This document shows positions 38,063-46,556 of a stretch of DNA of 64,000 nucleotides, piece after piece (the first letter of the stretch is position 1; each line of letters begins with the position of its first letter). The translations under genes were made by a program, and so were the position numbers. The DNA lies in contig NZ_AP024828.1 in assembly GCF_019668465.1 (NCBI RefSeq), forward strand, positions 2,542,001-2,606,000, in the 5' to 3' direction. Under the pieces are notes generated by a model. That model had not been told where the DNA came from, made no database searches, and worked only from the letters and a program-made list of their open reading frames with translations. The DNA comes from Mycobacterium senriense (lineage in GTDB: Bacteria > Actinomycetota > Actinomycetes > Mycobacteriales > Mycobacteriaceae).

Positions 38063-39028
38063 TTACAGGTGGTGCTTGTAGGTGTCGTACTCGGCGTCGG
38101 GTTCCCCGGTCGGCCGGAAGTACTCGATGTTGTCGATGCCGAATCCCCACTCCTCGCGGGGTTTCCACACCGCCTCGACGCGCATGCCCATCCGTACCTC
38201 GTGGGCGTCGATGTCGGCGACCAGATGCAAAAACGGGATGTCGGACCCGTCGAGCAGCACGTAGGCCGCCACGTAGGGCGGCTTGATGCGCTGGCCCTGG
38301 AACGGGATGTTGATGATCGCGAACGTCGTGACGGTGCCCTTGTCCGGCAGCTCCACGAACTCGGTCGTCGGCTGACCGGTGGCCGGGTCGGCGCCGTGCG
38401 GCGGGAAATAGACCTTCCCGTTCTCGCCCGTCTTCGCGCCGAGCAGCTTGCCCTGCGCGATGGCCCGCAGGTAGGCGCTCTCCTCGTGGGAGGCGCTGTG
38501 CTGGATGGTCAGTGAGACGGGCGTGACGATCATGGTCACCGGGTCTTTGGCGCCGTCCGACCGCTCGGTCGCGGCCTCGGCTTCGTCGCCGAGCGCGAAA
38601 TAGGCGATGTCGGTGATGGCGCCGACCGGCTCGTCCACCCAGTGCACATGCACCCGGGTGCCGGTCTTGATGGCCTTCGGCTCGCCCGCGTCCACCGCGT
38701 GGATCAGCGGGGTGTCGGCGCCGTCCAGCTTGATCAGCGCCCAGGCGAACGGCCGGTCCAGTGGCTGGCCCTCGATCGGCTCGGGCTGCCAGGTCCACGA
38801 GACCACGGTGCCGACGCTGGACACCGGTACCATCTCGCCCAGCGGCTCGTAGGTGACCGGGTCATATTCCGCCGGCGGCACGTGCACCCGGCCATCCGAT
38901 CCGCGCACACCCAGGACGTGCCGGTCGCGCAGCGCGGTGAAGAACTTGCTCAGCGTGGGGCCGACCGAACGGGTGTAGTCGAAGGACAATGTCAGTGGCG
39001 CGGCGAGCGGTGGCTCAGGGTGATCCAT
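38063..39028 (-). CDS. Tandem DUF35/OB-fold protein, Rv3521 orthologue
   Basis: 321 residues made of two copies of a DUF35-like module (about 20-150 and 180-310): compare SWTWQPEPIEGQPLDRPFAW with FAIINIPFQGQRIKPPYVAA, and LIKLDGADTPLIHAVDAGE with VLLDGSDIPFLHLVADID. There is no cysteine in the whole protein, so the zinc ribbon of many DUF35 proteins is gone from both halves. Role: probably binds Ltp3 and Ltp4 as ChsH2 binds Ltp2, one module each; inference. ATG 39028 (MDHPEPP) is used; GTG 39058 would add ten residues. First gene behind the KstR box at 39068. Confidence 0.83.
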   Translation of the reverse strand: MDHPEPPLAAPLTLSFDYTRSVGPTLSKFFTALRDRHVLGVRGSDGRVHVPPAEYDPVTYEPLGEMVPVSSVGTVVSWTWQPEPIEGQPLDRPFAWALIKLDGADTPLIHAVDAGEPKAIKTGTRVHVHWVDEPVGAITDIAYFALGDEAEAATERSDGAKDPVTMIVTPVSLTIQHSASHEESAYLRAIAQGKLLGAKTGENGKVYFPPHGADPATGQPTTEFVELPDKGTVTTFAIINIPFQGQRIKPPYVAAYVLLDGSDIPFLHLVADIDAHEVRMGMRVEAVWKPREEWGFGIDNIEYFRPTGEPDAEYDTYKHHL

Positions 39029-39067
39029 CAGGGGCGGGCTACTCGAGCTGGCTGTCACGCCATCGAG

Positions 39068-39081
39068 TAGAACAGGTTCTA
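39068..39081. promoter_or_regulatory. KstR box between the DUF35-ltp4-ltp3 operon and the LLM gene
   Basis: TAGAACAGGTTCTA, one mismatch from consensus, in the 96-bp divergent gap at 39029-39124. Confidence 0.85.
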
Positions 39082-39124
39082 AGAACGGATTCAACATCGG
39101 GTCTGCGACGGAAGGGCGAAGACG

Positions 39125-40156
39125 ATGAAGCTGGGATTGCAGCTGGGATATTGGGGCGCTCAGCCGCCGCAGAACCATGGCGAGCTCGTCGCCGCGGCCG
39201 AGGAGGCCGGATACGACGCCGTCTTCACCGCCGAGGCTTGGGGTTCGGACGCCTACACACCGCTGGCCTGGCTGGGTTCGTCGACGTCGCGGGTGCGGCT
39301 GGGCACCTCGGTGGTCCAGCTGTCCGCCCGCACCCCGACGGCCTGCGCCATGGCGGCCCTGACGCTCGACCACCTGTCCGGTGGGCGCCACGTTCTCGGC
39401 CTCGGCGTCTCCGGCCCGCAGGTGGTCGAGGGCTGGTACGGCCAGTCGTTCCCCAAGCCGCTGGCCCGCACCCGTGAATACATCGACATCATCCGGCAGG
39501 TGTGGGCGCGCGAGGCCCCGGTGACCAGCGCCGGGCCGCACTACCCGCTGCCGCTGACCGGCGAGCGCGCTTCGGGTCTGGGCAAGCCGCTCAAGCCCAT
39601 CACCCATCCGCTGCGGGCCGACATCCCGATCATGCTGGGCGCCGAGGGACCGAAGAACGTCGCGCTGGCCGCCGAGATCTGCGACGGCTGGCTGCCGATC
39701 TTCTACACGCCGCGCATGGCCGACACCTACAACGAATGGCTGGACGAGGGGTTCGCCCGGCCGGGCGCACGCCGCAGCCGTGAGAACTTCGAGATCTGTG
39801 CGACGGCCAACATCGTCATCACCGAGGACCGCAGCGCCGCCTTCGCGGCCATGAAGCCCTACATCGCGCTCTACATGGGCGGGATGGGCGCGGAGGACAC
39901 CAACTTTCACGCCGACGTCTACCGCCGGATGGGCTACTCCGAGGTGGTCGACGACGTGACGAAGCTATTCCGCAGCAACCAGAAGGACAAGGCCGCGGAA
40001 ATCATCCCCGACGAGGTGATCGACGACGCCGCAATCGTCGGCGACCTGGACTACGTGCGTAAGCAGATCAAGGCCTGGGAGGCCGCCGGCGTCACCATGA
40101 TGGTGGTGTCCGGCCGCAGTACGGAGCAGGTCCGCGAGCTGGCGACGCTGATCTGA
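39125..40156 (+). CDS. LLM-class F420-dependent oxidoreductase, Rv3520c orthologue
   Basis: 343-residue luciferase-like TIM-barrel protein that most likely uses cofactor F420. Seen: MKLGLQLGYWGAQPP (first strand and loop), FTAEAWGSDAYTPLAWLGSSTSRVRLGTSVVQL (residues 37-69), GGRHVLGLGVSGPQVVEGWYG, and IMLGAEGPKNVALAAEICDGW, all typical of F420-dependent members. KstR control suggests a redox step on a sterol or its side-chain product; the substrate is unknown. Ends in a 149-nt convergent gap that holds two further KstR boxes. Confidence 0.86.
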   Translation: MKLGLQLGYWGAQPPQNHGELVAAAEEAGYDAVFTAEAWGSDAYTPLAWLGSSTSRVRLGTSVVQLSARTPTACAMAALTLDHLSGGRHVLGLGVSGPQVVEGWYGQSFPKPLARTREYIDIIRQVWAREAPVTSAGPHYPLPLTGERASGLGKPLKPITHPLRADIPIMLGAEGPKNVALAAEICDGWLPIFYTPRMADTYNEWLDEGFARPGARRSRENFEICATANIVITEDRSAAFAAMKPYIALYMGGMGAEDTNFHADVYRRMGYSEVVDDVTKLFRSNQKDKAAEIIPDEVIDDAAIVGDLDYVRKQIKAWEAAGVTMMVVSGRSTEQVRELATLI

Positions 40157-40174
40157 CGCGCGCCCACGACAAAG

Positions 40175-40188
40175 TAGAACACGTTCTA
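40175..40188. promoter_or_regulatory. KstR box 1 in a convergent gap
   Basis: TAGAACACGTTCTA, perfect consensus, 18 nt after the LLM gene's stop and with no start codon of a recognised gene close on either side. Confidence 0.88.
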
Positions 40189-40206
40189 ATTTTCTTGCCA
40201 GGGGCT

Positions 40207-40220
40207 TAGAACGCGTTCTA
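40207..40220. promoter_or_regulatory. KstR box 2 with leaderless-type promoter, no known gene
   Basis: TAGAACGCGTTCTA. TAGATT at 40219-40224 is followed by 6 nt and an ATG at 40231, exactly the layout seen at genuine KstR-controlled starts. The frame from that ATG soon runs antisense to the next gene, so it marks either a vanished gene or an antisense transcript. Confidence 0.8.
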
Positions 40221-40305
40221 GATTGTCCGGATGACACGCCCGACGACGATGCTGAGCGCGCAGCGCGATGTGGAGGAGCAGGGCAATCGAAGTCCGTCCG
40301 GCCGG

Positions 40306-41028
40306 TCAGCCGAGCGGGTGGGCGTCGCCGAATGTCATCTCGACGTGGCCGACCGATCCAGAGACCATCGCCCGCTTTGGCAGGCCCAGCGACGCCAGCT
40401 CCTCGGCGTAGGCGTGATCGCCCAGTCGCAACTTCGCCCCCCCGAGCCGACCGCGCAATCCGCGCACCCGCATCTCCCACGGCACTTCCCGGGTGGTGCC
40501 GTCGGCGAAGGTGTAGGTCTTGAGCACCTGCGGACGCGACGTGAACATCGAGGGCACCGGCGCTCCGCGGCTGAAGTCAATGCCGGCGATGTGCGCGCCA
40601 TCGGCGCTGACGTCGAATCCGAACCGGCCGTGCTCGCGAACGGTGAAGTCCGCCATGATCTTCGGGAATCCCCAGATCGAGCGCCCGGCTTCCAGGGTGA
40701 AGCTCTGGTCGACGGGCAGATGGTGGATGAACGCCGCCGCATCGCCCAGGGCCCGCCAGCCGCGCGCCGTCGAGCCGGGCGGGTTGACCATGACGCAGGT
40801 ACCGAATTCGTGGTACTGCCCCAAATCGCCGTCGATGTAGCGCGCCAGCATCAGGTTCACCACCGCCCGGCCGGGGCGGGGCTGGCAGACCTGCAGCCCG
40901 CTGTAGTCGATAAGGCGTTGTGCCGCTTGCGCATCCACCGAAAACATCGCGGTGTGTACGTCCGCTTTTCGTATCCGCACCGGCATGGTGAGGACTGTCC
41001 CCGCAACTACGTGTTGTGACTCAGGCAT
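40306..41028 (-). CDS. Acetoacetate-decarboxylase-like protein, Rv3519 orthologue
   Basis: 240 residues of the ADC superfamily. Seen: YSGLQVCQPRPGRAVVNLML, the segment EAGRSIWGFPKIMADF that corresponds to the ADC active-site region with its lysine, and MFTSRPQVLKTYTFADG. Could be a beta-keto-acid decarboxylase or a non-decarboxylating relative acting on a steroid keto acid; not settled. ATG 41028 gives an N terminus MPESQHVV; it is 42 nt from the divergent cyp142 start. A longer upstream reading frame is an artefact of the cyp142 opposite strand. Confidence 0.8.
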   Translation of the reverse strand: MPESQHVVAGTVLTMPVRIRKADVHTAMFSVDAQAAQRLIDYSGLQVCQPRPGRAVVNLMLARYIDGDLGQYHEFGTCVMVNPPGSTARGWRALGDAAAFIHHLPVDQSFTLEAGRSIWGFPKIMADFTVREHGRFGFDVSADGAHIAGIDFSRGAPVPSMFTSRPQVLKTYTFADGTTREVPWEMRVRGLRGRLGGAKLRLGDHAYAEELASLGLPKRAMVSGSVGHVEMTFGDAHPLG

Positions 41029-41070
41029 GCCGGTTACTGTAATCCGCTCGTCAATATTTGGAGGCTGTGA

Positions 41071-42294
41071 ATGACTTCGACCATCCCCGAAGCTATCTCG
41101 AACATCGACCTGACCGACGGCAACTTCTACGCCGACCGTCACACGTCGCGCGAGGCCTATCGCTGGATGCGGGCCAACCAGCCGGTGTTTCGTGATCGCA
41201 ACGGACTGGCCGGTGCTACCACGTATCAAGCCATCCTCGATGCCGAGCGCAATCCGGAACTGTTCTCCAGCACGGGCGGCATCCGTCCCGATCAACCCGG
41301 CATGCCCTACATGATCGACATGGACGATCCGGCACACCTGTTGCGGCGCAAGCTGGTCAACGCCGGCTTCACCCGTAAGCGGGTCAAGGAAAAGGAGCCG
41401 TCCATCGCCAAGCTGTGCGACACCCTGATCGACGCGGTGTGTGAACGCGGCGAGTGTGACTTCGTCCGCGACATCGCCGCCCCGCTGCCGATGGCGGTGA
41501 TCGGCGACATGCTGGGCGTGCTGCCCCAGGAACGCGGCATGCTGTTGAAGTGGTCCGACGACCTGGTGTGCGGGCTGAGCTCGCACATCGACCCGGAATC
41601 GGCGGTCGCCCAAAGCGTGATGAACGCCTTCGCCGCCTACACCGCGTTCACCATGGACATCATCAACAAGCGGCGCGCCGACCCCACCGACGACCTGTTC
41701 TCCATCTTGGTGAACGCCGAGGTGGAGGGTCAGCGGATGTCCGACGACGAGATCGTCATGGAGACACTGCTGATCCTCATCGGCGGCGACGAGACCACGA
41801 GGCACACGTTGAGCGGGGGGACAGAGCAGCTGGTGCGTCACCGCGACCAGTGGGATGCCCTGGTGCGCGATCCCTCGCTGCTGCCCGGCGCCATCGAGGA
41901 GATGCTGCGCTGGACCTCGCCGGTGAAGAACATGTGCCGGATCCTGACCGCCGACACCGAATTCCACGGCACCCCACTGCGTGAGGGCGAGAAGATCATG
42001 CTGCTGTTCGAGTCGGGCAACTTCGACGAGTCGATGTTCGAGGATCCGGACAACTTCGACATCCGGCGTAACCCCAACAGCCACATGGCTTTCGGTTTCG
42101 GCACGCACTTCTGCCTCGGGAACCAGCTGGCCCGCCTGGAACTGTCGATGATGACCGAGCGGGTGCTCAAGCGGCTGCCGGATCTCCGGCTGGCCGAGGA
42201 CGATTCGACCCTGCCGCTGCGGCCGGCGAACTTCGTCAGCGGCCTGGAAGCGATGCCGGTGGTGTTCACCCCGAGCGCGCCGCTGCTGGGCTGA
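41071..42294 (+). CDS. cyp142: CYP142, steroid C26/C27 monooxygenase
   Basis: Cytochrome P450 of 407 residues that oxidises the cholesterol side-chain terminus with the opposite stereochemistry to CYP125. Seen: I-helix LLILIGGDETTRHTLS, ExxR-region EEMLRWTSPVKNM, and the haem loop FGFGTHFCLGNQLAR with Cys348. GGAGG (41060-41064) precedes the ATG. Some mycobacteria lack a working CYP142; this one looks intact. No KstR box was found in the 42-nt divergent gap. A long hairpin follows the stop. Confidence 0.94.
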   Translation: MTSTIPEAISNIDLTDGNFYADRHTSREAYRWMRANQPVFRDRNGLAGATTYQAILDAERNPELFSSTGGIRPDQPGMPYMIDMDDPAHLLRRKLVNAGFTRKRVKEKEPSIAKLCDTLIDAVCERGECDFVRDIAAPLPMAVIGDMLGVLPQERGMLLKWSDDLVCGLSSHIDPESAVAQSVMNAFAAYTAFTMDIINKRRADPTDDLFSILVNAEVEGQRMSDDEIVMETLLILIGGDETTRHTLSGGTEQLVRHRDQWDALVRDPSLLPGAIEEMLRWTSPVKNMCRILTADTEFHGTPLREGEKIMLLFESGNFDESMFEDPDNFDIRRNPNSHMAFGFGTHFCLGNQLARLELSMMTERVLKRLPDLRLAEDDSTLPLRPANFVSGLEAMPVVFTPSAPLLG

Positions 42295-42300
42295 TTCGCT

Positions 42301-42365
42301 GCGCCGAAACGTGCACTCACTGCGAAGTCTTGGCCGAATCTTCGCGCTGAGTGCACGTTCGGCGC
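42301..42365. terminator. Composite hairpin between cyp142 and echA19
   Basis: Outer arms 42301-42319 and 42348-42365 pair over 18 bp with one bulged base; an inner pair GCGAAG/CTTCGC (42322-42327, 42340-42345) continues the stem. It lies between two convergent stops and probably ends both transcripts, though it may be a dispersed repeat. Confidence 0.6.
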
Positions 42366-42374
42366 GTCCAGCGC

Positions 42375-43208
42375 CTAGCGGTTTTTGAAGTTGGGCTTGC
42401 GCTTCTCGGCGAACGCCCGCGGGCCTTCCTTGGAGTCCTCGGAAAGGAACACCGGGATGCCATTGGCGGTGTCGGGCTTGAAGGCCTCCTCCTCGTGCAT
42501 GCCCTCGGTCTCGCGGATCGTCTTGAGGATCGCCTGCACGGCCAGGGGCCCGTTGTTCTCGATGACCTCGGCGATCTCGAGCGCCTTGGTCAGCGCCTGC
42601 CCGTCGGGAACGACGTGCCCGATCAGGCCCATCTCCTTGGCTTCGGTGGCGGTGATGTGCCGTCCGGTCAGCAGCAGGTCGCAGGCCACGGTGTAGGGGA
42701 TCTGGCGCACCAGGCGGACCGCCGAGCCGCCCATCGGGTACAGGCTCCACTTGGCCTCGGAGATGCCGAATTTGGCGCTCTCGCCGGCGACCCGGATGTC
42801 GGTGCCCTGCAGGATCTCGGTGCCCCCGGCGATGGCCGGGCCCTCGACGGCGGCGATCAGTGGCTTTTTCAGCCGACGCCCTTTGAGCAACGCGTCGATT
42901 CGCGACGGGTCGTAGCTGCCGTCCTTGAACGACTCACCCGGCGGCTTCTGGGTTGCTGCCTTGAGGTCCATGCCCGCGCAGAAGTAGCCACCGGCGCCGG
43001 TCAGGATGCAGCAGCGGATGTCGTCGTCGTTGTCGACGCGGTCCCAGGCCTGGACCATGATTTCCATCATTTCCGTGCTCAAGGCGTTGCGGCGGTGTGG
43101 CCGATTCATGGTCACGATGAGGGTGTGACCACGCTGTTCCACCAGCGCGTCGGGCCCGGTCTCCCCGTTTTCTGTGTTTGCTGGGGTTCCGGCATTCTCC
43201 ACGGACAC
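42375..43208 (-). CDS. echA19: EchA19, side-chain enoyl-CoA hydratase
   Basis: Crotonase-family hydratase, 277 residues from GTG 43208. EchA19 is known to hydrate the 22,23-enoyl-CoA of the C5 side-chain steroid. Seen: [14 protein letters not shown] (first oxyanion loop), [25 protein letters not shown] with the second, then catalytic acids in [11 protein letters not shown]. The recalled tuberculosis protein begins about at residue 14 here; GTG 43202 and GTG 43238 are alternative starts. It diverges from fadD19 across a KstR box. Confidence 0.88.
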   Translation of the reverse strand: MSVENAGTPANTENGETGPDALVEQRGHTLIVTMNRPHRRNALSTEMMEIMVQAWDRVDNDDDIRCCILTGAGGYFCAGMDLKAATQKPPGESFKDGSYDPSRIDALLKGRRLKKPLIAAVEGPAIAGGTEILQGTDIRVAGESAKFGISEAKWSLYPMGGSAVRLVRQIPYTVACDLLLTGRHITATEAKEMGLIGHVVPDGQALTKALEIAEVIENNGPLAVQAILKTIRETEGMHEEEAFKPDTANGIPVFLSEDSKEGPRAFAEKRKPNFKNR

Positions 43209-43253
43209 GGCTACCGCCTTTCCCTCGACAATGGGCACGAGCTTGCCTCGAAA

Positions 43254-43267
43254 TGTAACACGTTCTA
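43254..43267. promoter_or_regulatory. KstR box between echA19 and fadD19
   Basis: TGTAACACGTTCTA. On the plus strand TAATTT at 43266-43271 is 7 nt before a GTG at 43279, and only 1 nt before the GTG at 43273. Confidence 0.86.
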
Positions 43268-43272
43268 ATTTG

Positions 43273-44925
43273 GTGGCCGTGGCCTTGAATATTGCCGACC
43301 TTGCAGAGCACGCCATTGACGCTGTGCCCGACCGTGTCGCCCTGATCTGCGGCGACGAGAAGTTGACCTATGCCCAGCTTGAGGAGAAGGCCAACCGCCT
43401 GGCTCACTACCTGTTGGAGCAGGGGGTGAAAAAGGACGACAAGGTCGGACTGTACTGCCGCAACCGCATCGAGATCGTCATCGCGATGCTCGGCATCGTG
43501 AAGGCCGGCGCCATCCTGGTGAACATCAACTTCCGCTACGTCGAGGGCGAGCTGCGCTACCTGTTCGAGAACTCCGACATGGTCGCGCTGGTCCACGAGC
43601 GCCAGTACTCCGACCGGGTGGCCAACGTGCTGCCCGAGACCCCCGACGTCAAGACGGTCCTGGTCGTCGAGGACGGCAGCGACAACGACTACACAAGCTA
43701 CGGCGGCGTGGAGTTCTACTCCGCGATCGCGAACAGCTCGCCCGAGCGCGATTTCGGTGAGCGCAGCGCCGACGACATCTATCTGCTCTACACCGGCGGC
43801 ACCACCGGCTTCCCGAAGGGCGTGATGTGGCGCCACGAGGACATCTACCGGGTGCTGTTCGGTGGAACCGACTTCGCCACAGGCGAATTCGTCAAGGATG
43901 AATACGACCTGGCGAAGGCGGCCGCGGCCAACCCGCCGATGATCCGCCACCCGATTCCGCCGATGATCCACGGCGCCACCCAGTCGGCCACCTGGATGTC
44001 GTTGTTCTCGGGCCAAACAACCGTGCTGGCACCGGAATTCAACGCCGACGAGGTCTGGCGCACGATTCACGAGCACAAGGTGAACCTGCTGTTCTTCACC
44101 GGCGACGCGATGGCCCGGCCGCTGCTGGACGCGCTGCTGGCCCACCAGGACAAGGGCAACGAGTACGACCTGTCGTCGTTGTTCCTGCTCGCCTCCACCG
44201 CCGCGCTGTTCTCGCCGAGCATCAAGGAGAAGTTCCTCGAGCTGCTGCCCAACCGCGTCATCACCGACTCCATCGGATCGTCGGAGACCGGATTCGGCGG
44301 CACCAGCATCGTCGCCAAGGACGCGCCGCACGCCGGTGGCCCGCGCGTGACGATCGACCACCGCACCGTCGTCCTCGACGAGGAGGGCAACGAGGTCAAG
44401 CCCGGCTCCGGCGTGCGCGGCTTCATCGCGAAGAAGGGCAACATTCCCGTCGGTTACTACAAGGACGAGAAGAAGACCGCCGAAACGTTCAAGACGTTCA
44501 ACGGCGTGCGCTACGCCATCCCCGGCGACTTCGCCGAGGTCGAGGCCGACGGCACCGTCACGATGCTGGGCCGCGGCTCGGTGTCGATCAACAGCGGCGG
44601 CGAGAAGATCTACCCCGAGGAGGTCGAGGCCGCGCTCAAGGGCCACCCCGACGTCTTCGACGCCCTGGTGGTCGGCGTGCCCGACCCCCGGTACGGGCAG
44701 CACGTCGCCGCCGTCGTACAGCCGCGACCGGGCACCCGGCCCGCGTTGTCGGAGCTGGACAGCTTCGTGCGCTCCGAGATCGCGGGCTACAAGGTGCCGC
44801 GCAGCTTGTGGCTGGTCGACGAGGTCAAGCGCTCGCCCGCGGGTAAACCCGACTACCGCTGGGCCAAGGAGCAGACCGAGGCCCGCCCGGCCGATGACGT
44901 GCACGCCGCTCACGCCACTGCGTGA
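43273..44925 (+). CDS. fadD19: FadD19, steroid C8 side-chain CoA ligase
   Basis: ANL-family CoA ligase of 550 residues that activates the cholestenoate made by CYP125/142; also essential for branched sterols in Rhodococcus. Seen: P-loop [16 protein letters not shown] near residues 170-185, [12 protein letters not shown], and the hinge/tail [15 protein letters not shown] and [14 protein letters not shown] with the catalytic Lys. GTG 43273 reproduces the [14 protein letters not shown] start of the tuberculosis protein; GTG 43279 would fit a leaderless promoter. A longer ORF upstream crosses the operator and is rejected. The stop overlaps the start of the kinase-like gene. Confidence 0.93.
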   Translation: MAVALNIADLAEHAIDAVPDRVALICGDEKLTYAQLEEKANRLAHYLLEQGVKKDDKVGLYCRNRIEIVIAMLGIVKAGAILVNINFRYVEGELRYLFENSDMVALVHERQYSDRVANVLPETPDVKTVLVVEDGSDNDYTSYGGVEFYSAIANSSPERDFGERSADDIYLLYTGGTTGFPKGVMWRHEDIYRVLFGGTDFATGEFVKDEYDLAKAAAANPPMIRHPIPPMIHGATQSATWMSLFSGQTTVLAPEFNADEVWRTIHEHKVNLLFFTGDAMARPLLDALLAHQDKGNEYDLSSLFLLASTAALFSPSIKEKFLELLPNRVITDSIGSSETGFGGTSIVAKDAPHAGGPRVTIDHRTVVLDEEGNEVKPGSGVRGFIAKKGNIPVGYYKDEKKTAETFKTFNGVRYAIPGDFAEVEADGTVTMLGRGSVSINSGGEKIYPEEVEAALKGHPDVFDALVVGVPDPRYGQHVAAVVQPRPGTRPALSELDSFVRSEIAGYKVPRSLWLVDEVKRSPAGKPDYRWAKEQTEARPADDVHAAHATA

Positions 44926-45689
44926 CCGACTTCGTCAAACGTAATCCGGCCGCACCGAAAGGTTTCTTCGCGGCCGAAGCAGCGGGGCTGCAATGGCTTT
45001 CGGCCGTCGACGGCGGCGTGCCGTGCGCGCAGGTCGTCTCCGCGGACGACACGAGCCTGACCTTGCGGCGGCTGGAATCGGTGGGCCCGACCCGCGAGGC
45101 CGCGCGTACGTTCGGCGGTCGGCTGGCCATCACGCACGACGCCGGCGCCCCGGCGTTCGGGACCGGGCCGGACGGCTGGGACGGGCCGGGCTTTTTCGGC
45201 CCGCTCTCGCAGCCGCTGCCGATGTCGCTGCGAGCGCACCGCGACTGGGGCGAGTTCTACGCCGAGGAGCGACTTGCCCCGATGGCCGAACTCGCGGCCC
45301 CGCGGCTCGATGCCGGCACCCGCGAGGCCGTCGACTCCGTCGCGGCGCGTTGCCGCGCGGGCGATTTCGACGACGGCGGCCGGCCGGCCCGGCTGCACGG
45401 CGATCTGTGGAGCGGCAACGTGATGTGGACGCCCGACGGCGTGGTGCTCATCGACCCCGCCGCGCACGCCGGTCACCGCGAGACCGACCTGGCAATGCTC
45501 GCGCTGTTCGGCTGTCCGCACTACGACGCCGTGATCGCCGGCTACCAGGAGGTGCGACCGCTACGGCCCGGCTGGCGCGACCGCACCGGGCTGCACCAGC
45601 TCTTCCCGCTGCTGGCGCACGTCGTGCTGTTCGGCGGCGGGTACGCGCAACAGACGCACACCTGCGCCCGCGCGGCGCTGACCATCTGA
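44922..45689 (+). CDS. Fructosamine-3-kinase-like protein coupled to fadD19
   Basis: 255 residues of the FN3K/aminoglycoside-kinase fold. Seen: VKRNPAAPKGFFAAEAAGLQWL at the N terminus (substrate/ATP lobe), catalytic loop RLHGDLWSGNVMW with Asp and Asn, and the metal-binding ID of VLIDPAAHAGHRETDLAML. FN3K enzymes phosphorylate ketoamines so that glycated proteins are repaired; bacterial members often act on small ribulosamines. GTG start overlaps the fadD19 stop, so it is read from the fadD19 message, which is an unexpected pairing with sterol breakdown. Confidence 0.83.
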   Translation: MTDFVKRNPAAPKGFFAAEAAGLQWLSAVDGGVPCAQVVSADDTSLTLRRLESVGPTREAARTFGGRLAITHDAGAPAFGTGPDGWDGPGFFGPLSQPLPMSLRAHRDWGEFYAEERLAPMAELAAPRLDAGTREAVDSVAARCRAGDFDDGGRPARLHGDLWSGNVMWTPDGVVLIDPAAHAGHRETDLAMLALFGCPHYDAVIAGYQEVRPLRPGWRDRTGLHQLFPLLAHVVLFGGGYAQQTHTCARAALTI

Positions 45690-45728
45690 GCCCGGTCCGA
45701 GGCGGGCCCCGGTCTAGAGTCGGATCGC

Positions 45729-46556
45729 ATGACGATCGATGTCTGGATGCAGCATCCGACTGCGCGGTTCCTGCGCAGCGACATGCTGGCATCCCTGCGG
45801 CGGTGGACGGGCGGGACGATCCCCGACACCGACATCCCGATCGAGACGACCCTGGCGTCGATGGACGCCGCCGGCGTCGAACTGGGGGTGCTCAGCGCCT
45901 GGCGCGGGCCCGGCGGCGCGGACCTCGTCTCCAACGACGAGGTGGCGCAATGGATTGCCGCGCACCCGAACCGGCTCGCCGGCCTGGCCACCGTCGACCT
46001 GGACCGCCCGATGGACGCCGTCCGGGAGTTGCGGCGCCGGATAGCCGACGGGGGATTCGTGGGGCTACGGGTGGTGCCGTGGTTGTGGAACGCCCCGCCC
46101 ACCGACCGTCGCTACTACCCGCTGTTCGCCCAGTGCGTGGAATCCGGCGTACCGTTCTGCACCCAGGTCGGCCACACCGGCCCGCTGCGTCCGTCGGAGA
46201 CCGGCCGGCCGATTCCCTACATCGACCAGGTGGCGCTGGACTTCCCGGAGCTGGTGATTGTCTGCGGCCACGTCGGCTACCCGTGGACCGAGGAGATGGT
46301 CGCGGTGGCCCGCAAGCACGAAAACGTCTACATCGACACCTCGGCGTACACGATCAAGCGGTTGCCGGACGAACTCGTCCGGTTCATGAAGACCGGAACC
46401 GGACAGCGAAAAGTGTTGTTCGGCACCAATTATCCGATGATCACCCACGAGCACGCGCTGGCCGGACTGGACGAACTCGGGCTGTCCGACGAGGCTCGCC
46501 GAGACTTCCTGCGCGGCAACGCCGAACGAGTTTTCCGACTGGAGGCAATGAAGTGA
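45729..46556 (+). CDS. Amidohydrolase-2 family protein, Rv3510c orthologue
   Basis: 275 residues of the ACMSD-like amidohydrolase/decarboxylase family. Seen: DVWMQHPTARFL (a reduced version of the HxH metal start), ASMDAAGVELGVLSAW, GLRVVPWLWN, CTQVGHTG and VIVCGHVGYPWTEEMVAVARKHENVYIDTSAY, and FGTNYPMITHEHAL. The leading HxH motif is not intact, so metal binding may be altered. Forms an operon with ilvX (4-nt overlap); 39 nt separate it from the kinase-like gene. Confidence 0.82.
   Translation: MTIDVWMQHPTARFLRSDMLASLRRWTGGTIPDTDIPIETTLASMDAAGVELGVLSAWRGPGGADLVSNDEVAQWIAAHPNRLAGLATVDLDRPMDAVRELRRRIADGGFVGLRVVPWLWNAPPTDRRYYPLFAQCVESGVPFCTQVGHTGPLRPSETGRPIPYIDQVALDFPELVIVCGHVGYPWTEEMVAVARKHENVYIDTSAYTIKRLPDELVRFMKTGTGQRKVLFGTNYPMITHEHALAGLDELGLSDEARRDFLRGNAERVFRLEAMK

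Noticed and set aside
40231..41019. 262-codon frame behind the second orphan KstR box treated as a real gene
   Set aside because: Almost all of it is antisense to the acetoacetate-decarboxylase-like gene and its composition is typical of a shadow; kept only as a regulatory finding.
44993..46552. Upstream extension that would make ilvX a 1036-residue fusion
   Set aside because: This part is out of frame with the kinase and amidohydrolase genes that show clear motifs; ilvX has a proper GTG start overlapping the previous stop.
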